Below are positions 18,825 to 28,080 of a stretch of 64,000 nt of DNA, piece by piece. The translations under genes were made by a program, and so were the position numbers. The stretch is from Canicola haemoglobinophilus (GTDB lineage Bacteria; Pseudomonadota; Gammaproteobacteria; Enterobacterales; Pasteurellaceae). Numbering within the stretch: the stretch's first letter is position 1; each line of letters opens with the position of its first letter. The notes under the pieces were generated by a model. It saw nothing but the letters and a program-made list of their open reading frames with translations, searched no databases and was not told the origin of the DNA. The stretch lies in NCBI RefSeq assembly GCF_002015075.1, contig NZ_MUXZ01000004.1, positions 158,565-222,564 of the forward strand. Reading direction: 5' to 3'.

Positions 18825-20216
18825 GTGAAAAAATCTAACTTTGTTTTAACTGGTATTGCTTTAGGATTGAGTGTTCTCACTACATCAATTAATGTTCAAG
18901 CAAGTTTGCCGATGACTGTTGATGGGCAACCTCTTCCAAGTTTAGCTCCAATGTTACAAAAAGTTTTACCAGCAGTAGTTTCTATTGCGGTGGAAGGAAA
19001 GCAAAAAAGTACCTCTTCTTTCAATAATGAAATCCCAGAAGAATTCCGTCGTTTCTTTGGGGATAGTTTTGGTGGTTTTGAAGGATTTGGTAGTCGTTCA
19101 CCTCGTAATTTCCGTGGCATCGGTTCTGGAGTGATTATTGATGCTGAGAAAGGTTATGCATTAACGAATAATCACGTGATTGATCAAGCGGATAAAATTA
19201 CCGTTAAATTAGAAGATGGGCGTGAATTTAAAGCAAAAGTTGTTGGCAAAGATGAAATGTCAGATATTGCTTTGATCCAGCTAGAAAATCCGAAAAATCT
19301 GACCGCAGTTAAGATGGCAGACTCTGATAAATTGAGAGTAGGGGATTTTACCGTAGCAATTGGTAATCCTTTTGGCTTGGGACAAACAGCAACTTCAGGG
19401 ATTGTTTCTGCCTTAGGACGTTCAACAGGATCTGATAGTAGTTCTTATGAAAACTACATTCAAACGGATGCCGCAGTAAATAGAGGTAATTCTGGTGGGC
19501 CATTAGTGAATTTAAATGGCGAACTGATTGGAATTAACACCGCTATTATTTCACCAAGTGGTGGAAACGCAGGAATTGCATTTGCTATTCCAAGTAATAT
19601 GGCGAATAGCTTAGTGAAACAAATTATTGAATTTGGCGAAGTGCGCCGAGGATTACTTGGTATTAAAGGTGGAGAACTCAATGCTGATTTGGCAAAAGCC
19701 TTTAATGTTGATGTACAACAAGGGGCATTTGTTAGCGAAGTATTACCTAACTCAGCAGCAGAAAAAGCTGGTATTCAGGCTGGCGATGTGATTACTGCGA
19801 TTAATGGCCAAAAACTTGCAAGTTTCGCAGAACTACGCGCTAAAATTGCGACAACTGGTGCGGGCAAAGAAATCAAATTAACCTACTTGCGTGATGGCAA
19901 ATCGAAAGAGGCGAAAGTAACATTGCAATCTGATGATGAATCAACAGCTTCAGCGGTGGGAAATATTTCTGTATTAGAAGGTGCAGAGTTAAGTAATTAC
20001 AATCAAAAGGGTACGAAAGGTGTTGAGATTACAGACATTAAATCAAGATCTTTAGCTGCTCAATATGGTTTAGAAAAAGGGGATATTATTATTGGCGTTA
20101 ATCGTCATAAAGTAGAGAACTTGTCTGAGTTGCGTAAAATTTTAGGTAAAAAACCTTCTGCTATTGCATTGAATATTGTGCGTGATAACAGTCGTTTTTA
20201 TTTATTAATTCAATAA
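18825..20216 (+). CDS. htrA: Periplasmic serine protease/chaperone HtrA (DegP/DegQ)
   Basis: Degrades or refolds misfolded envelope proteins. Signal peptide of about 26 residues (ends NVQA), trypsin-like domain with catalytic His in NNHVID, Asp in MSDIALIQ and Ser in GNSGGP, then two PDZ domains (about 275-365 and 375-460) that start near RRGLLGIKGG and VEITDIKSRS. I prefer the GTG at 18825, because GGAGA sits 5 nt before it; the upstream in-frame ATG at 18813 overlaps that site. 463 aa from this start. Confidence 0.93.
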   Translation: MKKSNFVLTGIALGLSVLTTSINVQASLPMTVDGQPLPSLAPMLQKVLPAVVSIAVEGKQKSTSSFNNEIPEEFRRFFGDSFGGFEGFGSRSPRNFRGIGSGVIIDAEKGYALTNNHVIDQADKITVKLEDGREFKAKVVGKDEMSDIALIQLENPKNLTAVKMADSDKLRVGDFTVAIGNPFGLGQTATSGIVSALGRSTGSDSSSYENYIQTDAAVNRGNSGGPLVNLNGELIGINTAIISPSGGNAGIAFAIPSNMANSLVKQIIEFGEVRRGLLGIKGGELNADLAKAFNVDVQQGAFVSEVLPNSAAEKAGIQAGDVITAINGQKLASFAELRAKIATTGAGKEIKLTYLRDGKSKEAKVTLQSDDESTASAVGNISVLEGAELSNYNQKGTKGVEITDIKSRSLAAQYGLEKGDIIIGVNRHKVENLSELRKILGKKPSAIALNIVRDNSRFYLLIQ

Positions 20217-20256
20217 CTCTATCAAGAAAGTCAATTTTTTAAGTAAATTACAAGAG

Positions 20257-20312
20257 AATCTGCGTTTTAACGGTGGGCATTATAGCTTACTGATTAAAGC
20301 GCAGATTTTTTA
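20257..20312 (+). terminator. Terminator after htrA
   Basis: Stem AATCTGCGTTTTAA (20257-20270) with TTAAAGCGCAGATT (20294-20307), 14 bp with one G-T pair, loop of about 23 nt, followed by TTTTT. It lies between convergent htrA and the phosphatase gene and may serve both. Confidence 0.75.
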
Positions 20313-20313
20313 T

Positions 20314-20790
20314 TTAAATATGATGTTCTTGTCTAATTCTTTTGAGCAAGGCATCGCAACATTTATCGAGCAATTGATAGGTTTGTTGAAAATCGCCTGT
20401 GTACCAAGGATCTGGAATATGATCATAATCCAAGTCATCGCACAGTGTTGTTATTTGAAATAATTTGTGCGGTGCTTTTGTAAAGAATTTTTCTAGGTCA
20501 TGTAAATTGTTATTATCCATAGCGATCAGATAATCAAACTGTTGCCAGTCATTTTTATGAATTTTCCGACTGATAAATCCTGTATTGTCAATGTTGTATT
20601 TGCGGAGCATTTTCGCAGTACCTTGATGCATATCTTCACCATCATGCCAACCAGAAGTCCCAGCACTATCAGTAAAAATTTGATTATCTAAATGCGCTAA
20701 GCGAATTTTTTCACGCATAATATATTCAGCCATTGGGGAACGGCAGATATTACCCAGACAGACAAATAAAATATTAATTTGTGGTTTCAT
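20314..20790 (-). CDS. Low-molecular-weight protein tyrosine phosphatase
   Basis: The CLGNICRSP motif (nucleophile C11, R17) matches the C-x5-R-S P-loop of the LMW-PTP family, and the general-acid Asp is in IPDPWYTGDF near the C-terminus. 158 aa, the usual size. It is not beside a capsule or exopolysaccharide tyrosine kinase here, so it is likely a stand-alone YfkJ/PtpA-like enzyme; its substrate is unknown. Confidence 0.93.
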   Translation of the reverse strand: MKPQINILFVCLGNICRSPMAEYIMREKIRLAHLDNQIFTDSAGTSGWHDGEDMHQGTAKMLRKYNIDNTGFISRKIHKNDWQQFDYLIAMDNNNLHDLEKFFTKAPHKLFQITTLCDDLDYDHIPDPWYTGDFQQTYQLLDKCCDALLKRIRQEHHI

Positions 20791-20943
20791 ATTGCTCCTT
20801 TGTATCGTAGTTAATAAAAGTGCGGTAAATTTTTTGTGAGAAATGCGCTTAATTGTACATAATTAAGCTTGTATTGAGATAATTTTTTATTATTTTCAAT
20901 CTATGGTAATATTCGCACCCCTTTATTTGAAACGTGACTAATT

Positions 20944-21663
20944 ATGTCTTTATCAAACTATGTTGAACAGTTGTTGCAAGAAAAAAGTGATGTTCGGATT
21001 TTCTCTTTTGAATATGAGGGAAAACGTTACTGGCTAAAGCAAACTGAAAAACTTTCTTTTATTTGGCGTTTGCTAAAATCAAACCCCGAAGAAACCTTAA
21101 AACGAGAAATCACTCGTTTGCAGGAGCTCAATACAAAATCAGCACCTGTACCTAAGCTGATTTTATTTGGAGATAATTTTTTTGTTACTGAAAATATGGG
21201 AGTAAGTGCCAATCATTTGGTTGAAAATGAAAATTTATCTATAGAACGAAGAAATCAGGTCTTGTTAGATTGTGCAAAAGCTTTGACAGATTTACATAAA
21301 CAAAATATTGCTCATGGACGTCCAGCTTTGAGAGATATGATTTGGCAAGAGGGCAAAGTGGCATTTGTTGATTTTGAATGTATGTCAGCAAGCCGTGATA
21401 TAGGTTGGCATAAAGTGCGTGATGGATTAGTGTTTATTCATAGTTTAGGGCGTACTGCAGATATTTCAGATGAGCAAATTGCATTAACCATTTCTCATTA
21501 TCGTACACATTGTGAAACGGATACTTGGCAAAGAACTGTGGATTTTGTTTACAAGTGTCGTGCGCTATATTATATTCTTCGCCTTTTCAAGCCTATTGCA
21601 AAAATGGATTTAATTGCTATTTATCGCTTATTTGAGGCTGTTTTAAAAACAAAGGAAACATGA
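20944..21663 (+). CDS. Kinase-fold protein related to LPS core / Kdo kinases
   Basis: 239 aa with a eukaryotic-like kinase fold of the InaA/WaaP/KdkA class. A candidate lysine lies in GKRYWLKQTEK, the catalytic loop is HGRPALRDMIW, and the metal-binding DFG equivalent is VAFVDFE. The HGD motif seen in many members is HGR here. It may phosphorylate a sugar in lipooligosaccharide or a small molecule; I cannot say which. Its stop overlaps the start of the following small lipoprotein gene (ATGA), so they are coupled. Confidence 0.75.
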   Translation: MSLSNYVEQLLQEKSDVRIFSFEYEGKRYWLKQTEKLSFIWRLLKSNPEETLKREITRLQELNTKSAPVPKLILFGDNFFVTENMGVSANHLVENENLSIERRNQVLLDCAKALTDLHKQNIAHGRPALRDMIWQEGKVAFVDFECMSASRDIGWHKVRDGLVFIHSLGRTADISDEQIALTISHYRTHCETDTWQRTVDFVYKCRALYYILRLFKPIAKMDLIAIYRLFEAVLKTKET

Positions 21664-21794
21664 TGAAAAAAATTTTTGCTATTTTGAGTATTATTTTACT
21701 AACCGCTTGCTCTGTTGGTGCTGGTTTCAATGCTGGTGGAGGGAGTAGTGGTGTAGGCATCGGTGTTGGATTGGGTACAGGTATTCGATTTTAA
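21660..21794 (+). CDS. Tiny glycine-rich lipoprotein
   Basis: Starts at overlapping ATG codons (21660 or 21663) inside the stop of the previous gene. Encodes 43-44 residues: a Lys-containing signal with lipobox LTAC, then a mature part of only about 27 residues (CSVGAGFNAGGGSSGVGIG followed by VGLGTGIRF), over 40 percent glycine and ending in Phe. A short secreted lipopeptide of unknown role, probably coupled to the kinase-fold gene. Confidence 0.75.
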   Translation: MMKKIFAILSIILLTACSVGAGFNAGGGSSGVGIGVGLGTGIRF

Positions 21795-21843
21795 TTAACT
21801 TGCTTATAACATCAGCAACCAACAATAAATTAAGAATTTTGGC

Positions 21844-21871
21844 TTGCTATTTTTTTTATGCTGTATATAAT
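21844..21871 (+). promoter_or_regulatory. Promoter of metY operon
   Basis: -35 TTGCTA (21844-21849), 16-nt spacer, -10 TATAAT (21866-21871), followed 18 nt later by the tRNA. A GC-rich discriminator-like segment (GGCGC) follows the -10. Confidence 0.7.
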
Positions 21872-21888
21872 ATGGCGCATATCTCGGA

Positions 21889-21965
<77 letters not shown>

Positions 21966-21989
21966 CTTTACATAGGTGTTTTTGTAAAG

Positions 21990-22018
21990 AACCCCACAAT
22001 GAATTTTGGGGTTTTTTT
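21990..22018 (+). terminator. Terminator 1 between metY and rimP
   Basis: AACCCCA / TGGGGTT stem, 10-nt loop, then TTTTTT. Probably ends many tRNA transcripts and attenuates the downstream operon. Confidence 0.85.
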
Positions 22019-22046
22019 GTGCGAGTAAACTTGAGATTTAGTAAAC

Positions 22047-22066
22047 GGGCTGATAGCCCTTTTTTT
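22047..22066 (+). terminator. Terminator 2 between metY and rimP
   Basis: GGGCT / AGCCC stem with a 3-nt loop, followed by TTTTTTT. Second in tandem. NusA is encoded downstream, so autoregulated read-through is plausible. Confidence 0.75.
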
Positions 22067-22137
22067 ACATCTGTGTATTATGAAATGTAGAAAAAATGCT
22101 CAAATTTATCTTGCTAATCATTTTATAGGAGAAAATA

Positions 22138-22596
22138 GTGGCAACATTAGAAGAGAAATTACAAGAATTATTACAATCTTCCGTAGAGGATTTAGGTTGC
22201 GAACTCTGGGGAATTGAATGTCAACGTGCAGGACGTTTTTTAACAGTACGTTTATATATTGACAAAGAGGGTGGAGTAACTATTGATGATTGTGCTGATG
22301 TGAGTCGTCAAGTAAGTGCGGTGCTAGATGTAGAAGATCCGATTGCAGATAAATATAATTTGGAGGTTTCTTCACCAGGCTTAGATAGACCATTATTTAG
22401 ATTGGAACAATTTGAACGCTATATCGGGCAGGATATTTCTGTGCATTTACGTATTCCTATGTTGGATCGCCGTAAATGGCAAGGTAAGCTAGAGAAAATT
22501 GAAAATGATATGCTGACTTTAGTTGTTGATGGACAACCACAAGTGTTAGTTTTCGGCAATATTCAAAAAGCCAATGTTATTCCTAAATTCAATTAA
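22138..22596 (+). CDS. rimP: Ribosome maturation factor RimP
   Basis: Needed for maturation of the 30S subunit. 152 aa with the family motif YNLEVSSPGLDRPLF at about 77-91 and the VRLYIDKEGGVTIDDCADVSRQ type core. GTG start preceded by GGAG. First protein gene of the nusA-infB operon, 14 bp before nusA. Confidence 0.97.
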   Translation: MATLEEKLQELLQSSVEDLGCELWGIECQRAGRFLTVRLYIDKEGGVTIDDCADVSRQVSAVLDVEDPIADKYNLEVSSPGLDRPLFRLEQFERYIGQDISVHLRIPMLDRRKWQGKLEKIENDMLTLVVDGQPQVLVFGNIQKANVIPKFN

Positions 22597-22610
22597 TTAG
22601 AGAGAAAGAA

Positions 22611-24092
22611 ATGAGTAAAGAAATTCTATTAGCTGCTGAAGCAGTGTCCAATGAAAAATTATTACCTCGCGAGAAAATTTTTGAAGCATTAGAGAGTGCC
22701 ATTGCGCTTTCTACGAAGAAAAAATATGAACAAGAAATAGATGTTCGTGTTGTTATTAATACAAAAACGGGCGAATTTGATACTTTCCGCCGTTGGCTAG
22801 TGGTTGAAACTGTTAGCCATCCAACAAAAGAGATTACTTTAGAAGCTGCTCAATTTGAAAATCCAGAAGTTAAAGTAGGCGATTATATTGAAGATCAAAT
22901 TGAGTCTATTGCTTTTGATCGTATTGCGATGCAAACAGCACGCCAAGTGATCAGTACGAAAATCCGTGAAGCTGAGCGTAACAAAATTGTCGAGCAATTC
23001 CGCTCACAAGAAGGCGAAATTGTTACTGGTACAGTGAAAAAAGTAAATCGTGATTCTATTATTTTGGATCTTGGTCAACATGCAGAGGCAGTGATGTTGC
23101 GTGAAGATATGTTACCACGTGAAAATTTCCGTCCGGGTGATAGAGTTCGTGGTGTGTTGTATAAAGTGAGCCCAGAAAGCAAAGGTGCACAATTATTTGT
23201 CACTCGTGCAAAACCAGAGATGATCATCGAATTATTCCGTATTGAAGTACCTGAAATTGGCGAAGAGTTAATTGAAATTAAAGGTGCATCACGTGATCCT
23301 GGTTTACGTGCCAAAATTGCAGTGAAAAGTAATGATAAACGCATTGACCCAGTGGGTGCTTGTGTCGGTATGCGTGGCGCTCGAGTGCAAGCTATTACTA
23401 ATGAATTAGGCGGCGAGCGAGTTGACATTGTGTTATGGGATGACAATCCTGCACAATTTGTGATTAATGCTATGGCACCAGCTGATGTAAGTTCAATTGT
23501 GGTTGATGAAGATAATCATTCTATGGATATTGCTGTGGAAGCAGCAAACTTAGCGCAAGCTATTGGACGTAATGGTCAAAATGTACGTTTAGCGACACAA
23601 CTAACTGGTTGGGCATTAAATGTTATGACAACAGATGATCTAAATGCTAAACATCAAGCAGAAGACAATAAGATTTTAAGCTTATTTATGACCGCACTTG
23701 AGATTGACGAAGAGTTTGCACACATTCTTGTTGATGAAGGGTTCACTAATCTGGAAGAAATCGCTTATGTTGCAGTTAATGAGTTAACAGCAATTGATGG
23801 CTTAGAAGATGAAGATCTCGTTGAAGAATTACAAGCTCGTGCGAAAAATGCAATTACCGCTATGGCATTAGCGGAAGAAGAGGCACTAAAACAAGCGCAT
23901 ATTGAAGAAAAATTATTAAATTTAGAAGGTATGACTCGTCATATCGCATTCAAATTGTCAGAAAAACAAATTACAACTCTTGAAGAATTAGCAGAGCAAG
24001 GCGTTGATGATTTAGCTGATATTGAAGAGTTAAGTGCTGAACAGGCTGCGGATTTAATTATGGCAGCACGTAATATCTGTTGGTTCAGCTAA
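22611..24092 (+). CDS. nusA: Transcription termination/antitermination factor NusA
   Basis: Binds RNA polymerase and modulates pausing, termination and antitermination. 493 aa: N-terminal polymerase-binding domain (1-about 130), S1 domain (about 135-200, GEIVTGTVKKVNRDSIILDLG), two KH domains (about 230-345, with VGACVGMRGARVQ and AIGRNGQNVR), and two C-terminal acidic repeats (about 365-490), as in enterobacterial NusA. Confidence 0.98.
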   Translation: MSKEILLAAEAVSNEKLLPREKIFEALESAIALSTKKKYEQEIDVRVVINTKTGEFDTFRRWLVVETVSHPTKEITLEAAQFENPEVKVGDYIEDQIESIAFDRIAMQTARQVISTKIREAERNKIVEQFRSQEGEIVTGTVKKVNRDSIILDLGQHAEAVMLREDMLPRENFRPGDRVRGVLYKVSPESKGAQLFVTRAKPEMIIELFRIEVPEIGEELIEIKGASRDPGLRAKIAVKSNDKRIDPVGACVGMRGARVQAITNELGGERVDIVLWDDNPAQFVINAMAPADVSSIVVDEDNHSMDIAVEAANLAQAIGRNGQNVRLATQLTGWALNVMTTDDLNAKHQAEDNKILSLFMTALEIDEEFAHILVDEGFTNLEEIAYVAVNELTAIDGLEDEDLVEELQARAKNAITAMALAEEEALKQAHIEEKLLNLEGMTRHIAFKLSEKQITTLEELAEQGVDDLADIEELSAEQAADLIMAARNICWFS

Positions 24093-24112
24093 AAAGAAGG
24101 GGTAATAGAATT

Positions 24113-26623
24113 ATGGTAGATGAAGTAAAAAAAGAAAATGCACCCAAAAAGTTGAGTATTCAGCGCCGAACAAAAACCACTGTGAGCGGTACAAGCACAA
24201 CAGGAAAAAGCAAAGAAGTTCAGGTTGAAGTTCGTAAAAAACGTACAGTGACCACTGATGCTGCACGTAAAGCGGAAGAACAAGCTAAGTTAAAAGCAAA
24301 AGAAGAAGCAGAGAAAAAAGCGGCTGCAGAAAAAGCTGCGGCGGAGAAAGCTAAATTAGAGGCAGAAAAAGCTAAGGCTGAGCAAGAAAAGGCTGAAAAA
24401 GCAAAATTAGCACAAGCTAAATCAGAACAGGCAAAAGCAAACAAGAAAGTGGATGCTGAAAAAGAAAAACGCCGTGCAGAAGAAGCAGAATTACGTCGTA
24501 AAGCTGACGAATTAGCTCGCCAGAAAGCAGAAGAAAAAGCACGTAAAGCAGCGGAAGAAGCAAAACGTTATGCTGATTTTGACGATAGCGACAATGACAA
24601 TACCACATTAGATGATTATAGCGATTACCATCTAACCTCTAGTTATGCGCTTGAAGCAGAAGATGAAGAAGAGCGTCGTAATGAAAGCCGTGGTCGTGGC
24701 AAAAATAAAGTTGCTAAAGCTAAAAAAGGTGGACGTGATGATGAAAATGGCAATAAAAATGAACGCCAATCAGATCGTCGTAACCAAAAAGATGCGAAAG
24801 GTAAAGGCAAACAGGGTAAAAAAGGCAGTGCATTGCAACAAGCCTTTACTAAGCCAGCTCAAGTTGCTAAAGCCGATGTTGTGATTGGCGAAACCATTAC
24901 TGTGGCGGAACTCGCATCGAAAATGGCAGTGAAAGTCACTGAAATCATAAAAACTATGATGAAAATGGGCGAAATGGTGACCATTAACCAAGTACTCGAT
25001 CAAGATACCGCTCAACTTGTTGCCGAAGAAATGGGACACAAAGTTATTCTTCGTAAAGAAAATGAGCTTGAACAATCAGTAATGGAAGATCGTGATGTGA
25101 ATAGTGAAAAAGTTCAACGTGCACCAGTTGTTACCATTATGGGGCACGTTGACCATGGTAAAACTTCATTACTTGATTACATACGTAAAGCAAAAGTTGC
25201 TGCAGGTGAAGCAGGAGGTATTACTCAGCATATCGGTGCTTATCATGTTGAAACCGATGATGGGAAAATGATCACATTCTTAGATACTCCAGGGCATGCG
25301 GCTTTTACTTCTATGCGTGCTCGCGGAGCAAAAGCAACAGACATCGTTGTGCTTGTGGTAGCTGCTGATGATGGTGTGATGCCACAAACTATCGAAGCAA
25401 TTCAACATGCTAAAGCAGCAGGAGCTCCGATTGTTGTTGCTATCAATAAAATCGATAAACCAGAGGCGAATCCTGATCGTATTGAACAAGAATTATTACA
25501 ACATGAAGTGATTTCGGAGAAATTTGGTGGAGATGTGCAATTTGTTCCAGTTTCTGCGAAAAAAGGATTAGGTATTGATGATTTACTAGAGGCAATTCTT
25601 CTGCAATCTGAAGTGTTAGAATTAACCGCAGTTAAAGATGGTATGGCAAGCGGTGTCGTGATTGAATCTTATTTAGACAAAGGTCGTGGCCCAGTGGCAA
25701 CTATCCTTGTTCAATCAGGTACATTAAATCGTGGCGATATTGTACTTTGTGGCTTTGAGTATGGTCGTGTGCGTGCAATGCGTGATGAAAACGGTAAGGA
25801 GATTCAATCCGCAGGTCCTTCAATTCCAGTGGAGGTATTAGGTCTTTCAGGTGTAGCCACTGCAGGTGATGAAGCAACTGTTGTACGTGATGAGAAAAAA
25901 GCACGTGAAGTTGCCCTTTATCGTCAAGGTAAATTCCGTGAAGTAAAACTAGCTCGTCAGCAAAAAGCGAAATTGGAAAATATGTTTAACAACATGGCTG
26001 ATGGAGAAGTCGCAGAATTAAATGTAATCGTGAAAGCGGACGTTCAAGGTTCTGTGGAAGCTATTATTCAAGCCTTGCATGATTTGTCAACTGCAGAAGT
26101 AAAAGTGAAAGTTGTGGGTTCTGGTGTTGGTGGAATTACTGAAACTGATGCAACTCTTGCGGCAGCATCAAACGCAATTATGATTGGTTTTAATGTTCGT
26201 GCTGATGCGACAGCACGCCGAGTGATTGAAAATGAACATATTGATTTACGTTATTATTCAATCATCTATGAATTATTAAACGAAATCAAAGCGGCAATGA
26301 GCGGTATGTTACAACCTGAATTTACACAAGAAATTATTGGTTTGGCAGAAGTGCGAGATATTTTCCGTCATCCAAAATTTGGGGCAATTGCTGGTTGTAT
26401 GGTAACTGATGGTATCGTTAAACGTAACAATCCAATTCGTGTATTGCGTGATAACGTGGTCATTTTTGAGGGTGAACTTGAATCTTTACGCCGTTTCAAA
26501 GATGACGTTAGCGAAGTACGTAATGGTATGGAATGCGGTATCGGTGTTAAGAACTACAATGACGTTAAAGTTGGCGACCAAATCGAAGTCTTTGAAGTTG
26601 TTGAAGTTAAACGTTCAATTTAA
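24113..26623 (+). CDS. infB: Translation initiation factor IF-2
   Basis: GTPase that places initiator tRNA on the 30S subunit. I use the ATG at 24113 (MVDEVKKENAPKK), which has AAGGGG upstream and matches the family; an upstream frame start at 24080 lies inside nusA. 836 aa. A long Lys/Ala/Glu coiled region covers about 50-155, the G domain begins at about 344 (GHVDHGKTS, DTPGHAAF, NKID), and domains II-IV follow. Operon with nusA. Confidence 0.98.
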   Translation: MVDEVKKENAPKKLSIQRRTKTTVSGTSTTGKSKEVQVEVRKKRTVTTDAARKAEEQAKLKAKEEAEKKAAAEKAAAEKAKLEAEKAKAEQEKAEKAKLAQAKSEQAKANKKVDAEKEKRRAEEAELRRKADELARQKAEEKARKAAEEAKRYADFDDSDNDNTTLDDYSDYHLTSSYALEAEDEEERRNESRGRGKNKVAKAKKGGRDDENGNKNERQSDRRNQKDAKGKGKQGKKGSALQQAFTKPAQVAKADVVIGETITVAELASKMAVKVTEIIKTMMKMGEMVTINQVLDQDTAQLVAEEMGHKVILRKENELEQSVMEDRDVNSEKVQRAPVVTIMGHVDHGKTSLLDYIRKAKVAAGEAGGITQHIGAYHVETDDGKMITFLDTPGHAAFTSMRARGAKATDIVVLVVAADDGVMPQTIEAIQHAKAAGAPIVVAINKIDKPEANPDRIEQELLQHEVISEKFGGDVQFVPVSAKKGLGIDDLLEAILLQSEVLELTAVKDGMASGVVIESYLDKGRGPVATILVQSGTLNRGDIVLCGFEYGRVRAMRDENGKEIQSAGPSIPVEVLGLSGVATAGDEATVVRDEKKAREVALYRQGKFREVKLARQQKAKLENMFNNMADGEVAELNVIVKADVQGSVEAIIQALHDLSTAEVKVKVVGSGVGGITETDATLAAASNAIMIGFNVRADATARRVIENEHIDLRYYSIIYELLNEIKAAMSGMLQPEFTQEIIGLAEVRDIFRHPKFGAIAGCMVTDGIVKRNNPIRVLRDNVVIFEGELESLRRFKDDVSEVRNGMECGIGVKNYNDVKVGDQIEVFEVVEVKRSI

Positions 26624-26639
26624 TTGAAACTCAATGACA

Positions 26640-26670
26640 AAAGTGCGGTTGAATATGACCGCACTTTGTT
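26640..26670 (+). terminator. Inverted uptake-signal hairpin after infB
   Basis: AAAGTGCGGT (26640-26649) and ACCGCACTTT (26658-26667) form a 10-bp stem with an 8-nt loop, followed by GTTT. It lies in the 65-bp gap before rbfA. Confidence 0.75.
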
Positions 26671-26688
26671 TCAGAAGAAGAGTAAAAA

Positions 26689-27069
26689 ATGGCAAGAGAA
26701 TTTAAACGTAGTGATAGAGTAGCACAAGAGCTACAAAAAGAAGTCGCAATTATTTTACAGCGAGAAGTTAAAGATCCTCGCATTGGTATGGTAACTGTTT
26801 CTGATGTGGAAGTATCAAGCGATCTAGCCTATGCCAAAGTTTTTGTTACTTTCTTATTTGATCATGATGAAAGTGCAATCGAACAAGGCATGAAGGGATT
26901 AGAGAAAGCAAGTCCTTATATTCGTAGCCTATTAGGTAAAGCAATGCGTTTGCGTATTGTACCTGAATTACGCTTTATTTATGACCAATCTTTAGTAGAA
27001 GGTATGCGCATGTCTAACCTTGTAACTAGTGTTGTACGTGAAGATAAAAAACGTCATGTGGAAGAGTAG
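26689..27069 (+). CDS. rbfA: 30S ribosome-binding factor RbfA
   Basis: KH-type cold-shock protein that assists 16S rRNA 5' end maturation. 126 aa; begins REFKRSDRVAQELQKEVA and holds KDPRIGMVTVSDVEVSSDL and LRFIYDQS, all family landmarks. Follows infB and is 12 bp before truB. Confidence 0.97.
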   Translation: MAREFKRSDRVAQELQKEVAIILQREVKDPRIGMVTVSDVEVSSDLAYAKVFVTFLFDHDESAIEQGMKGLEKASPYIRSLLGKAMRLRIVPELRFIYDQSLVEGMRMSNLVTSVVREDKKRHVEE

Positions 27070-27081
27070 ACGAAGATAGAA

Positions 27082-27999
27082 ATGAATAAACCACGTAAAA
27101 AAGGGCGTGATGTTAATGGTATTTTTTTGTTGGATAAATCACAAGGAATGAGTTCCAACGATATTATGCAAAAAGTGAAACGCCTGTTCCAAGCAAATAA
27201 AGCTGGGCATACTGGGGCACTTGATCCATTGGCAACAGGAATGTTGCCAATTTGTTTGGGTGAGGCAACAAAATTTTCGCAGTATTTACTTGATGCAGAT
27301 AAACGCTATCAAGTGATTGCGAAATTAGGTGAGCGCACTGATACTTCAGATGCTGATGGGCAAGTTGTACAAGAACGTGAAGTGAATGTGGATTTAGCAA
27401 AAATTTTGACCGCACTTCAGCAATTTCGTGGTGATATTATGCAAGTGCCAACTATGTTTTCAGCGCTAAAACATCAAGGCAAACCTTTGTATGAATATGC
27501 TCGAGCTGGCATCACTGTTGAGCGAGAAGCTCGTCCAATAAGCATTTTTGAATTGAAGTTTATTGACTATCAAGAGCCTTATTTGACTTTGGAAGTACAT
27601 TGTTCTAAAGGCACTTATATTAGAACTTTAGTTGATGATATTGGTGAGGTTTTGGGCTGTGGGGCTCATGTAACTATGCTACGCCGTATTGGCGTTGCTG
27701 ATTATCCTCGTGACAAAATGATGACGTTAGAACAATTGCAGCAACTGGTAGAGCAAGACGATTTAGATTTGTTAGATCAACATCTTCTGCCAATGGATAC
27801 CGCAGTTATTCGTTTACCACAATTAGTTCTAACAGAAGAACAAACAAAAGCTGTAGGCTTTGGTCAGCGAGTGAAATTTGTCAATGCACAAAGAATACAA
27901 GGACAAGTGCGGTTGATTTCGCCTAACAATTTATTTTTAGGCGTAGCGATTATTGATGAACATAATATTATCCGTCCGCAACGTATGGTTGTGTATTAA
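27082..27999 (+). CDS. truB: tRNA pseudouridine-55 synthase TruB
   Basis: Makes pseudouridine 55 in the T loop of tRNAs. The catalytic motif GHTGALDPLATGMLP contains the nucleophile D48; KGTYIRTLVDDIGE is the second family motif. 305 aa. Last gene of the metY-rimP-nusA-infB-rbfA-truB operon (no rpsO follows). Confidence 0.97.
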   Translation: MNKPRKKGRDVNGIFLLDKSQGMSSNDIMQKVKRLFQANKAGHTGALDPLATGMLPICLGEATKFSQYLLDADKRYQVIAKLGERTDTSDADGQVVQEREVNVDLAKILTALQQFRGDIMQVPTMFSALKHQGKPLYEYARAGITVEREARPISIFELKFIDYQEPYLTLEVHCSKGTYIRTLVDDIGEVLGCGAHVTMLRRIGVADYPRDKMMTLEQLQQLVEQDDLDLLDQHLLPMDTAVIRLPQLVLTEEQTKAVGFGQRVKFVNAQRIQGQVRLISPNNLFLGVAIIDEHNIIRPQRMVVY

Positions 28000-28015
28000 A
28001 CTTAAACATAAAACC

Positions 28016-28056
28016 AACCGCACTTTTTGAGATCAGCTTAAAAGTGCGGTTATTTT
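28016..28056. terminator. Inverted uptake-signal bidirectional terminator
   Basis: AACCGCACTTTT (28016-28027) and AAAAGTGCGGTT (28040-28051), a 12-bp perfect stem with a 12-nt loop then TATTTTT. Between convergent truB and the TonB receptor gene. Confidence 0.85.
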
Positions 28057-28080
28057 TATAGCTTTGCAGACTAAAATTTA

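Noticed and set aside
24645..24884. Lysine-rich small frame within infB
   Set aside because: It is a shadow of the charged IF-2 linker in another frame.
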